Below, piece by piece: positions 8,149 through 14,111 of a stretch of DNA of 14,111 nt. The number at the start of each line of letters is the position of its first letter. The stretch's first letter is position 1. The notes beneath the pieces are model-generated. The model was not told the DNA's origin and made no database searches. It saw only the letters and a program-made list of their open reading frames with translations. This DNA is from Deinococcus aerophilus. GTDB taxonomy: Bacteria > Deinococcota > Deinococci > Deinococcales > Deinococcaceae. The position numbers were made by a program, and so were the translations under genes. Location of the stretch: contig NZ_BMOM01000048.1 of assembly GCF_014647075.1 (NCBI RefSeq), positions 1-14,111 of the forward strand. The letters are read 5' to 3'.

Positions 8149-8768
8149 TCGGGGGCCACCGGCTGCACACGTATCCGGTCGCCTGCACGCCACCACACCG
8201 GTTCGGCGCGGCCCAGGTCGAACAGGGCCACGGAGGTGTGGCCCACGATGCGCCAGCCGCCCGGTGTGGCGCGTGGGTAGACCCCGGCCCACGGCCCCCC
8301 CAACGCGAAGCTGCCCGCCGGAACCTCCCCACGCGGGGCCGCCAGCCGGGGCATCTGCAGTTCCGGCGGCAGCCCGCTCAGGAAGGCAAATCCCGGCGTG
8401 AAGCCCAGAAAGGCGACTTCCAGGGGGGCGGCGCACACCGCCGTGATCAGGGCCGCCTCGCTGAGGCCTGCGTGCGCCGCGCACCATGCCAGATCGGGGC
8501 CGCCGAAAATGACCGGCAGCGCCCGCGTCCGCGCCTGCTCGCCGCTTTGTGGGGTCAGGGCGTTCAGCCGCAGGCGCAGCGCGGCCTCCAGTTCGGCCGC
8601 CGAGGTCTGCAGCGGGTCGAAGAGGACCGTCAGCACCCCCAGCGCCGGCACCCCTTCCTGCACGCCGGGCACGGGGCGGGCTCCCAGGTCGGCGAGCAGC
8701 TCGCGGGCCAGCGGGGTCTGCACACTCAGGGCCGCGTCACCCAGCGGCGTGAAGACGGGGGCGCTCAT
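8145..8768 (-). CDS. pxpB: 5-oxoprolinase subunit B (KipI/AHS1 domain)
   Basis: A 207-residue AHS1/KipI-family protein, first gene of pxpB-pxpC-pxpA. The family hallmark is clear in the C-terminal half: FLGFTPGFAFLSGLP, then MPRLAAPR, VPAGSFALGG and TPGGWRIVGHT. The N-terminus (FTPLGDAALSVQ) is the usual beginning. Together with PxpC it is thought to form the ATP-using, phosphorylating part of the complex. Start ATG 8768: there is no Shine-Dalgarno sequence, but AATACT ends six bases upstream, consistent with a leaderless message. It is divergent from the nitrilase-like gene, with 68 bp between the two starts carrying back-to-back promoters. Confidence 0.95.
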   Translation of the reverse strand: MSAPVFTPLGDAALSVQTPLARELLADLGARPVPGVQEGVPALGVLTVLFDPLQTSAAELEAALRLRLNALTPQSGEQARTRALPVIFGGPDLAWCAAHAGLSEAALITAVCAAPLEVAFLGFTPGFAFLSGLPPELQMPRLAAPRGEVPAGSFALGGPWAGVYPRATPGGWRIVGHTSVALFDLGRAEPVWWRAGDRIRVQPVAPE

Positions 8769-8774
8769 GGCGCG

Positions 8775-8780
8775 AGTATT
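8775..8780 (-). promoter_or_regulatory. -10-like hexamer of the pxpBCA operon, leaderless type
   Basis: AATACT on the minus strand, six bases before the pxpB ATG; four of six bases match TATAAT. The -35 region is not recognisable. Confidence 0.5.
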
Positions 8781-8824
8781 TCATGGCCCGGGAGGGCCGG
8801 GCGGCGGGTATGTCACGCGTGCCG

Positions 8825-8830
8825 TACCCT
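8825..8830 (+). promoter_or_regulatory. -10-like hexamer of the nitrilase-like gene, leaderless type
   Basis: TACCCT, six bases before ATG 8837. It supports that ATG over the in-frame ATG at 8783, which lies in the pxpB promoter region. Confidence 0.55.
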
Positions 8831-8836
8831 GCGGGC

Positions 8837-10102
8837 ATGTCCCCTGACCGAGCCTTCCGCGCCGTCGCCGTGCAGCCCCATTGGAGTGCCGCCGACTTCA
8901 CCACGGACGACGCTTTCCGGGCGTGGATGCGCTCACAGCTGGAAGCGGCCCGCCCGCACCTCTCGCCGCAGCGGCCCACGCTGGTCGTCCTGACCGAACT
9001 GAACGGCCTGCCGCTGGTGCTGCGCGGAGCGGCCTGGGCGCTGCGCTTCGGAACCTTCGAGCGGGTGTCGGCGGCGCTGTTCGTGGCGCGGCTGCCGCGC
9101 GTGCTGCCCGTGCTGCTGCGCGAGCGTGTCTCGCCGATCCGGGCGCTGCAGCTTGCCGCCAGCGCCGACAACGCGCGGCTGTACCTGCACACCTGCCGTG
9201 ACCTGGCGCGCGAGTACGGCGTGTACCTGTGCTGCGGCTCGCTGCCCATGCCGCGCTATCACCTGCGGGGCGGCCGGCTGCGCCGTGAGGCCGGGACCCT
9301 GACCAACCAGAGCATCCTGCTCGCTCCCGATGGTTCGCTGATCGGTGTGACCGACAAGATTCACCTGACTCCCGACGAACAGGCGAGCGGGGTGGACCTG
9401 ACACCGGGCCGGCTGGAGGAAGTGCGCGTGTTTCCTACCTCGGTGGGGGATCTGGGGGTTGCCATCAGCCTGGACGCCTTCCGGGCCGATGTGATGGGGG
9501 CGCTGGAAGCGGCAGGCTGCACCGTATTGCTGCAACCCGATGCCAACGCGTCGGCATGGACTGCCCAGGAGGGCCTGCCCCCCGACCCCACGCACCGGCG
9601 CGACCAGCCGGTGGCGTGGCTGGAATCCAGCTGGACGGCCAGCACCCGCGGGGACAGCATCCGCTACGCGGTCAATCCCATGGTGGTGGGCAACCTGCTG
9701 GACCTGAGTTTTGACGGGCAGAGTGCCATCACTGGCCGTGCCGAGGACGCGCCGGAGCCGCGCAGCTATGTCCTGACCGAGCCGCGCCCGGGTTTTCTGG
9801 CTCTGGCTCCCTGGGTGACCGACGGTGCCCCCGACCTTCTGCGTGTGGTGGGACGGCAACTCAGCGCGGGCAGCGGTCATCCGCGCGAGAACGCCTACCA
9901 CACCGATGTGCTGCACGCCGATCTGACGTTGCCGCCCAGCCGGGTGCCCACGCCCCCCTGTACCCCCCATGAGGAGGCGCTGGCCGCGCTGTTGGCCGGG
10001 GCCCGGTTGGGGGGCGGCGCACTGTCCTGGCCGGGTTTGGCGCTGGCCGCCGCCGCCGCCCTCGCTGCGTGGCGGCTGTGGCATGACAGGTCGAAGCGTT
10101 GA
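8837..10102 (+). CDS. Nitrilase-fold (carbon-nitrogen hydrolase-like) protein with Ser at the catalytic Cys position and a C-terminal hydrophobic tail
   Basis: A 421-residue protein with the nitrilase superfamily outline: AVQPHW near the start, LTELNG with the candidate catalytic Glu54, TDKIHLTPDE with Lys174, and LGVAISLDAFRADV where active members have IC(Y)D. Here the nucleophile position is Ser211 (codon AGC), so the Glu-Lys-Cys triad is Glu-Lys-Ser. Residues about 57-105 form an unusually hydrophobic and Arg-rich insertion after the Glu. A Pro-rich linker leads to a tail of about 20 hydrophobic residues (about 395-414) followed by HDRSKR, which looks like a C-terminal membrane anchor with a cytoplasmic positive end. 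The family acts on amides or nitriles; the substrate here is unknown and activity is doubtful. It is divergent from pxpB, and its TGA stop overlaps the -35 box of the tRNA promoter. I am sure of the fold but not the role. Confidence 0.82.
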   Translation: MSPDRAFRAVAVQPHWSAADFTTDDAFRAWMRSQLEAARPHLSPQRPTLVVLTELNGLPLVLRGAAWALRFGTFERVSAALFVARLPRVLPVLLRERVSPIRALQLAASADNARLYLHTCRDLAREYGVYLCCGSLPMPRYHLRGGRLRREAGTLTNQSILLAPDGSLIGVTDKIHLTPDEQASGVDLTPGRLEEVRVFPTSVGDLGVAISLDAFRADVMGALEAAGCTVLLQPDANASAWTAQEGLPPDPTHRRDQPVAWLESSWTASTRGDSIRYAVNPMVVGNLLDLSFDGQSAITGRAEDAPEPRSYVLTEPRPGFLALAPWVTDGAPDLLRVVGRQLSAGSGHPRENAYHTDVLHADLTLPPSRVPTPPCTPHEEALAALLAGARLGGGALSWPGLALAAAAALAAWRLWHDRSKR

Positions 10103-10127
10103 CAAGCTGCGGGGTCGTCCTTATACT
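10099..10127 (+). promoter_or_regulatory. Consensus sigma-70-type promoter of the tRNA operon
   Basis: TTGACA at 10099-10104, a 17-bp spacer, then TATACT at 10122-10127: a near-perfect housekeeping promoter about 48 bp before the first tRNA. The -35 box overlaps the TGA stop (10100-10102) of the nitrilase-like gene. It is the only promoter in the window with a full -35 consensus, as expected for a stable RNA operon. Confidence 0.9.
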
Positions 10128-10174
10128 TCCCTTCGCGCTTCGGGGCACCCCCCTGGACCGCACCCGCCGTAAAC

Positions 10175-10262
<88 letters not shown>

Positions 10263-10290
10263 GAACCATGCTGCATCGGCAATGTACCGA

Positions 10291-10378
10291 GGAGAGGTGG
10301 GTGAGTGGCTGAAACCGCATCCCTGCTAAGGATGTATACCGCAAGGTATCGAGGGTTCGAATCCCTCCCTCTTCGCCA
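10291..10378 (+). tRNA. tRNA-Ser (GCU)
   Basis: An 88-nt class II tRNA with encoded CCA, 28 bp after the first. The acceptor arms GGAGAGG and CCTCTTC pair with one G-U. The anticodon stem CATCC/GGATG holds anticodon GCT at 10325-10327, reading AGC/AGU. A long variable arm (ATACCGCAAGGTAT) and the T loop TTCGAAT are present. Discriminator G. Confidence 0.98.
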
Positions 10379-10399
10379 AGCTTCACCGCAGGACCATAA

Positions 10400-10476
<77 letters not shown>

Positions 10477-10478
10477 AG

Positions 10479-10504
10479 AAAACCCCCTCCTGGAGGGGGT
10501 TTTT
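10479..10504 (+). terminator. Rho-independent terminator of the tRNA operon
   Basis: AAAACCCCCT pairs with AGGGGGTTTT around a CCTGG loop, ending in a run of five T. It starts two bases after the tRNA-Arg CCA. Confidence 0.95.
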
Positions 10505-11144
10505 CCTTTGGCTTGTGGCTGGTGATACTCCGCGTGCCTTGTTCTTGTCTGACGCGCTAAGCATGAACGATTCGGCAGAAGCCGCCAACTCCGCGCAAGC
10601 GTGTACCGCTTGTGTTCTGTCGCAAAGGCACGCCTGTAGATGTAGATATAGCTGCCGCCGTACTCGGGTGGCGGTGTCTCAGCTTCTTGCCATCCACTCG
10701 CAATGAAACACCTGGCTCAGCCGTCCCATGGACGCTCCCAATAGTTTCTTGCATCTCCTCCAGTGCCTTCCCTTAAATCGGAGCCACAAACCCCAAGAAC
10801 TCTAACTTTCTTGTCCAGGACGTTCTCCATCATCCCTCTCGGCTTCTCTTCGCCTATGCTCAATACACTTTCAGACACCTATATGCACCCTTTGCGCCCA
10901 TTTTTTCAATTTGCTTCCCGGCCCCCCCTATGCAACAGTAGGTTGTTCTCCACGTGCTGGAGAGGGTTTTCAGCTTTTCAGTTCTCTCGGTAGCGCTTTG
11001 GTGGGTACCAATATATGCTGCGCAAGTACCGACAGTTCGGCAGCAGATACCGACAAATCCTCGGCAGGTACCGACAGATAAGCTGCATCGACATGCCGGG
11101 AGGCGACTCCCGGCCGTCCGATCAGCTCCAGGAGAACCCAAAGC
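10505..11144. other. 640-bp stretch with no recognised gene, lower in GC than its surroundings
   Basis: Between the tRNA terminator and the HTH gene. Open frames on both strands are short, lack a Shine-Dalgarno or leaderless signal, and encode nothing I recognise. The minus strand at about 10530-10700 has a stop-free reading (containing YGGSYIYIYRRAF) that could be a worn-down gene fragment, but this is weak. Base composition at about 10760-10960 is visibly more AT-rich than the genes to the left, which suggests acquired DNA. The right end carries the 21-bp box array described separately. Confidence 0.5.
11006..11089. repeat. Four boxes at exact 21-bp spacing (iteron- or operator-like)
   Basis: TACC begins at 11006, 11027, 11048 and 11069, each exactly 21 bp after the last. 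The last three extend to TACCGACA (TACCGACAG twice, TACCGACAA once) and most are preceded by GCA(A/G)(G/A). The first, TACCAATATAT, is diverged. A 21-bp period is two turns of DNA, so bound proteins would sit on one face. The array ends 55 bp before the ATG of the HTH/Cys4 gene. The arrangement fits operator repeats or short iterons; 21 bp is also seven codons, so remains of a repeat-coding gene are possible. Confidence 0.7.
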
Positions 11145-11690
11145 ATGCCTGAACACCACAACACCAGCGCTAGCCGACAGAAGGCTGAGCATTTCTTCCT
11201 GAAATACGCCCGTCTCCCCTTAGGAGAACGCTCCCTCGCTCGGCTCCAAGCAGAGTTGCAGGAGGAAGATATCTCAGTCAGCTTACGGACGCTGGAGCGC
11301 TACTCCGAGCGGTATGACTGGCCAGGACAGCTGCGGAAACTGTTCGCCCAAGATCAGGCCGCAGCCGTGCGACGAGCCGAGAAAATGCGCATCCGCAGGA
11401 GGGAGTACTACTACACCAGGGAACTGCATCCCCAGGAATGGGCGGTCGAGCGGCTCGGCGTGGCGGTGCATAACATCTGTTCACACTGTGTCCACAACCT
11501 GCAGTTCGAGCGGAATCAACTTCGGCTGTGCTGGCGGTGCACCGAGCATATCCGGCCATTGATGCTGGCACTGCTGCAGGGCCCGTCTGACGCGGCGGTT
11601 CTGAAACAGCACTTCGAACTGGAGTTGTTGGAAGAACGGCGCGCGGGGATTCGCCTGAAAGACTACCTGGAGCCTTCTGAGCCCTCTTGA
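11145..11690 (+). CDS. Unrecognised protein with a helix-turn-helix and a Cys4 zinc-knuckle-like segment
   Basis: A 181-residue protein I cannot assign to a family. Residues about 35-68 (LQEEDISVSLRTLERYSERY, then DWPGQL) look like a helix-turn-helix with the trailing Trp seen in HTH domains of phage small-terminase and transposase-type proteins. Next is a strongly basic stretch (RRAEKMRIRRREYYY, 77-91). C112-x2-C115 and C129-x2-C132, with His135 nearby, could bind zinc. The C-terminus is an acidic helix. AGGAGA at 11130-11135, nine bases before the ATG, sets the start. Base composition and codon use are less GC-biased than in the left-hand genes, suggesting transfer. It sits just downstream of the 21-bp boxes, which may be its binding sites. 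Probably DNA-binding; function unknown. Confidence 0.75.
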   Translation: MPEHHNTSASRQKAEHFFLKYARLPLGERSLARLQAELQEEDISVSLRTLERYSERYDWPGQLRKLFAQDQAAAVRRAEKMRIRRREYYYTRELHPQEWAVERLGVAVHNICSHCVHNLQFERNQLRLCWRCTEHIRPLMLALLQGPSDAAVLKQHFELELLEERRAGIRLKDYLEPSEPS

Positions 11691-11704
11691 ACCGAATGAG
11701 AACA

Positions 11705-11724
11705 GCCCAGGGTGCTCACTGGGC
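11705..11724 (+). terminator. Weak hairpin after the HTH/Cys4 gene
   Basis: GCCCAG and CTGGGC enclose an eight-base loop 14 bp after the stop codon. There is no T run, so it is at best a factor-dependent or inefficient terminator. Confidence 0.3.
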
Positions 11725-11827
11725 AGGATTCCTGTCTGCAGCCCGGACGGCTATACGTCCCGGCATCAGTGAGGAGATCCAGAGGCAAGTCCGGCCGCAA
11801 AGGGCAGAGGAACCCGCGCCTCCTGCT

Positions 11828-11833
11828 TATGCT
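11828..11833 (+). promoter_or_regulatory. -10-like hexamer of the saccharopine-dehydrogenase-like gene, leaderless type
   Basis: TATGCT ends five bases before ATG 11839. The GGAG in the spacer is too close to the ATG to act as a Shine-Dalgarno sequence. Confidence 0.55.
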
Positions 11834-11838
11834 GGAGT

Positions 11839-12897
11839 ATGACCCCCCAATGGATGATCTACGGTGCGAACGGCTTTACCGGACAGTTGATCGCCCGAGA
11901 AGCTGTCAAACGTGGCCTGACCCCCGTGCTCGCTGGGCGCTCCGCGGAGGCCATCCGACCGCTTGCCGGTGAGCTCGGGCTGGACAGCCGCGTGTTCGGG
12001 CTGGGCGGCTCCGGTGAGGTGCTTGAGGGTATCCGTGACATGAGGCTGGTCCTCCACTGCGCTGGTCCGTTTTCCCGGACGCAGCGGCCCATGCTCGAGG
12101 GTTGTCTGGGCACGGGAACGCACTACCTCGACATCACCGGAGAGCACGCCGCGCTTGAGGCCTTGCACTGGCGGGGTCCGGAGGCCCGACAGGCGAACGT
12201 CGTCGCTGTCGCGGGGGTCGGGTTCGATGTCGTTCCCACCGACGCCGTCGCTGTCCGGCTCGCTGAAGTGCTGCCCTCGGCCACCCGCCTACGTCTCGCC
12301 TTTCGTGGGGGCACCCTCAGTCGGGGTACAGCGATCACGATGGCGGAAAGCACCGGGGAGGGGGGCCTGAGCCGCCAGGGTGGTCTCTTCGTACGCGAAC
12401 CCGTCGCCGCCCGCACCTGGCAGGTGGAGCATAACGGTCGGTACTCGACGGCGGTCAGCATCCCCTGGGGCGACGTTGTAACCGCCTACTACTCCACGGG
12501 CATTCCGACCGTCGAGACGTACCTCGCCGTCCCCCCGGGCGCAGCCCTCGTGATGAGGGGCAATGGATGGTTGGCCCCCCTGCTCCGTCTGCCCGCCCTC
12601 CAGCGACTTCTCGCGGAGCGTGCCAGCCGGGCGAAGGGACCGACCGAGACCGAACTGCGGGAGGGGCACACCGTGGTGTGGGGGGAGGTGACGGACCGAG
12701 CGGGGAACAGGCGAGCGATGAAGCTCGTTGGGCCTGATGGGTACCGCTTCACGGTGGAGAGTGCCCTCGCCGCGGTTGGGCGCGTGCTCGCAGGAGGGGT
12801 GCCGGCTGGAGCCTGGACACCTTCCCAGGCCTTCGGCGCTGCATTCGTGACGACCCTGCCCGGTGTTGAGCTGCTTCAGGACGCTCGCTACGCCTGA
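11839..12897 (+). CDS. Saccharopine dehydrogenase-like NAD(P)-binding oxidoreductase
   Basis: A 352-residue protein with an N-terminal Rossmann fold: MIYGANGFTGQLIA holds the dinucleotide motif GANGFTG (9-15). LAGRS (32-36) follows at the second strand, then VLHCAGPFSRTQRPMLEGCL and THYLDITGE, the typical middle of saccharopine dehydrogenase-like and mycobacterial trans-acting enoyl reductase proteins. GVGFDVVPTD and a GGTLSRGTAITM segment also fit. The role in bacteria outside lysine metabolism is not settled and no pathway genes lie nearby, so I assign no substrate. It is probably cytoplasmic. The start is chosen from TATGCT five bases upstream and because the fold begins at once. The downstream neighbour is a transposase relic, so this gene sits between accessory elements and may itself be acquired, though its GC content is high. 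Confidence 0.88.
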   Translation: MTPQWMIYGANGFTGQLIAREAVKRGLTPVLAGRSAEAIRPLAGELGLDSRVFGLGGSGEVLEGIRDMRLVLHCAGPFSRTQRPMLEGCLGTGTHYLDITGEHAALEALHWRGPEARQANVVAVAGVGFDVVPTDAVAVRLAEVLPSATRLRLAFRGGTLSRGTAITMAESTGEGGLSRQGGLFVREPVAARTWQVEHNGRYSTAVSIPWGDVVTAYYSTGIPTVETYLAVPPGAALVMRGNGWLAPLLRLPALQRLLAERASRAKGPTETELREGHTVVWGEVTDRAGNRRAMKLVGPDGYRFTVESALAAVGRVLAGGVPAGAWTPSQAFGAAFVTTLPGVELLQDARYA

Positions 12898-12902
12898 ACA
12901 GG

Positions 12903-13460
12903 GTGCCTGCTCCCCTCCGAGCGCTCGCCCACACCTGGCACGACGGACAGACGCCGCTGAACGTCCTGGTGTTGGGCGCTCCTCGGTGGCGCGGTCATTC
13001 CTCTCGTGTGGTCGATCCTGCCGCTTCAGGGGAAGAGTTGCGTGGCTGCCCGCATCCTCCTGGTGGCCCGGCTGCTCAAGGTTCTTCCCGCCCGCCGCTG
13101 GGCGGTGGTGATTGTTGATTGGGAGTTCATCGGCCAAGCGGGGTGGCGGGTAGATGCACGTGGTGGTCGTCGCTTCGGATTTGCCTGTTCTGGTGGAAGC
13201 CATGCACAGGCCGGCTCCCGGGCGACTCTCCCGGCGGTTCGGACTGCTGCGTCGCGCTGGCGTGGAAGGCTCGGGTGGGGGCACAGCGTGTGGAGGACCA
13301 TCTCTCACGGCAGGACAACCCTGGGCGGGCGATGGTGAGTCAGGTGCGGTTCGGGTGGCAGGTGCTGGGTCAGGCCACGCGGTGGGGCGGTGAGGTCCTC
13401 CGGGACTGCCTTCAGCTGCTCAGCCTGCCATTCCCGCCCACCAACACGTCGATTCCCTGA
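12903..13460 (+). pseudogene. IS4-type transposase relic with frameshifts and an internal deletion
   Basis: Pieces in different frames line up with Deinococcus IS4-type transposases. [17 protein letters not shown] (about 12927-12980) is followed, one frame over, by [19 protein letters not shown] and [24 protein letters not shown] (about 12981-13137). In the last of these the usual D-R-E-F reads D-W-E-F. The DDE first-Asp segment (LALDRT in relatives) is damaged. After about 13140 the match fades, then a third frame gives a plausible C-terminus ([22 protein letters not shown]) up to the TGA at 13458-13460. The N-terminal third and a central block of a normal transposase of some 350-400 residues are missing. 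It cannot encode an active enzyme. The frameshift near 12980 is clear; the other break is approximate. Confidence 0.75.
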
Positions 13461-13463
13461 AGT

Positions 13464-13497
13464 GTCAGGTGCTGAGGACGGTCAGGTGCTGAAGACC
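13464..13497. repeat. Imperfect 17-bp tandem duplication
   Basis: GTCAGGTGCTGAGGACG (13464-13480) is followed at once by GTCAGGTGCTGAAGACC (13481-13497), identical at 15 of 17 bases. It begins three bases after the stop of the IS4-type relic and could mark the old right end of that element. Confidence 0.85.
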
Positions 13498-13625
13498 GGG
13501 CCACCTGCTTCCCAAGCAACTCCCTCATTGCAAAATTTCCCTGGCAGGTATTCCCCTTAAAGCGGGCTGTTCGGCCGTTCAAAGTGAAGGGATGGCTGCA
13601 TGTTCCCCAGTTGTTCTGCGCTTGC

Positions 13626-13678
13626 GTGCCGGCCTGCGTGCGAACGGCAAGCGGAATGCCGTCCGCACGCAGGCGCAC
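13626..13678. repeat. Long GC-rich hairpin (imperfect palindrome)
   Basis: CCTGCGTGCG (13633-13642) pairs with CGCACGCAGG (13664-13673). Inside, after one A/C mismatch, ACGGCA pairs with TGCCGT around the loop AGCGGAA. Outside, one more G-C pair, a two-base bulge and GTGC/GCAC extend it. That is about 21 pairs over 53 nt. No T run follows on either strand, so it is not a standard terminator. It could be an IS200/IS605-like or REP-type element end, or a structured RNA. Confidence 0.8.
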
Positions 13679-13785
13679 GGGTCGCGGCAGTGAACATGAC
13701 GACGGGCCGTCAGCGGCGGGTTTTGATCATTCGGGTCGTCCGATCGCTCACGCCCGACGAACTTGCAACGTGCCTGCCCGTTTCC

Positions 13786-14034
13786 CTAATGGTCTGATTC
13801 AGAGGAATGTTGGGAATTGGCGGCAGCCAGGTAGGGCAGGCAGAAGCGGCGAAGGCTCTCCAAGATGTCATCGGCTGAACGCTTCCAGATAAAGGGTCTA
13901 GGCGCCTCGTTGTTATGAGCAATAAAGGCCTCAATGGCCTGTTCCAGCTCATCCTTCGAATGGAAATCCCCACGGCGTAATCTCCGCCGACTCAGCAGCG
14001 CGAACCACGACTCCACCAAGTTGAGCCATGACCC
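13786..14034 (-). pseudogene. C-terminal part of an IS630-type transposase, truncated
   Basis: The minus strand encodes GSWLNLVESWFALLSRRRLRRG, then FHSKDELEQAIEAFIAHNNE and PRPFIWKRSADDILESL, ending at a TGA at 13786-13788. SWLNxVExWF holds the last catalytic Glu of IS630-type DDE transposases, and the following segment is their usual C-terminus. Upstream of GSWLN the similarity stops, and the frame meets a TAA at 14053-14055, so the catalytic core with both Asp residues is absent from this frame. Either the element was truncated by a junction near 14035-14055, or it has decayed. A TTG at 14017-14019 is not a credible start. The sequence beyond, to 14111, is not recognised. Confidence 0.85.
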
Positions 14035-14111
14035 CTGGCGGCCTGACAGATTTTATGAGATTGGACGGAAAACGAGTTGCCAGCCGACCTCAAGGGTGGT
14101 TTGAGGAGGGG

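Larger units (their letters stand above)
13461..13785. other. 325-bp non-coding stretch between two transposase relics
   Basis: Contains a 17-bp tandem duplication and a long GC-rich hairpin (both listed separately). I see no gene with a supported start. A frame at 13600-13797 has neither a Shine-Dalgarno sequence nor a promoter hexamer, and no recognisable product. The stretch probably holds ends of decayed mobile elements. Confidence 0.5.

Noticed and set aside
8783..8836. Earlier ATG for the nitrilase-like protein, adding 18 residues
   Set aside because: It lies in the divergent promoter region, and TACCCT supports the ATG at 8837, where the family fold begins.
11006..11089. CRISPR array
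   Set aside because: The repeated core is about 8 bp in a 21-bp period, far shorter than CRISPR repeats with spacers, and no cas gene is present.
10860..11192. Minus-strand frames across the 21-bp boxes that read as heptad-like peptide repeats
   Set aside because: The peptide periodicity follows from the 21-bp DNA repeats in every frame. There is no start signal and no known repeat protein matches.
13600..13797. 65-residue plus-strand frame next to the hairpin
   Set aside because: No Shine-Dalgarno or promoter hexamer, part of it is the palindrome itself, and the product is not recognisable.

Overview
The window looks like chromosome of a Deinococcus or a close relative. This is an inference from high GC content, the gene families present, IS4-type transposase remains of the kind common in that genus, and the start signals. 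Seven genes lack a Shine-Dalgarno sequence and instead carry a TATAAT-like hexamer ending only 5-6 nt before the start codon, the leaderless-mRNA arrangement known from Deinococcus.

Layout. Positions 1-80 hold the 5' end of an IS5-type insertion sequence whose tip meets the stop codon of a soluble Ser/Thr protein kinase gene (79-1062, minus). Next is prfB (1151-2246, minus), with an intact programmed +1 frameshift site. Divergent from it are coaX (2415-3194) and a BtuF-like binding protein without a signal peptide (3259-4185). A terminator hairpin separates these from a convergent DUF47-pit phosphate transport operon (4280-5927, minus), which has a TGACAT-repeat operator candidate in its leader. 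A small DUF427 gene (6122-6406) then faces pxpB-pxpC-pxpA (6421-8768, minus), the 5-oxoprolinase genes. Divergent from pxpB is a nitrilase-fold protein (8837-10102) whose catalytic Cys position reads Ser and which ends in a hydrophobic tail. Its stop codon overlaps the -35 box of a consensus promoter for three tRNAs, Ser(UGA), Ser(GCU) and Arg(ACG), closed by a strong terminator.

Right part (10505-14111). This is accessory DNA: a lower-GC stretch with no recognisable gene, four boxes at exact 21-bp spacing, an unrecognised HTH plus Cys4 protein (11145-11690), a saccharopine-dehydrogenase-like oxidoreductase (11839-12897), a frameshifted IS4-type transposase relic, a long GC-rich hairpin, and a truncated IS630-type transposase.

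The left 10 kb is ordinary housekeeping: translation termination, CoA synthesis, phosphate uptake, 5-oxoproline salvage and tRNAs. I see no complete new defence or mobile system. The best candidates for something undescribed are the 21-bp box array with the adjacent HTH/Cys4 gene, the Ser-substituted tail-anchored nitrilase-like protein, and the operator candidate in front of the phosphate operon.
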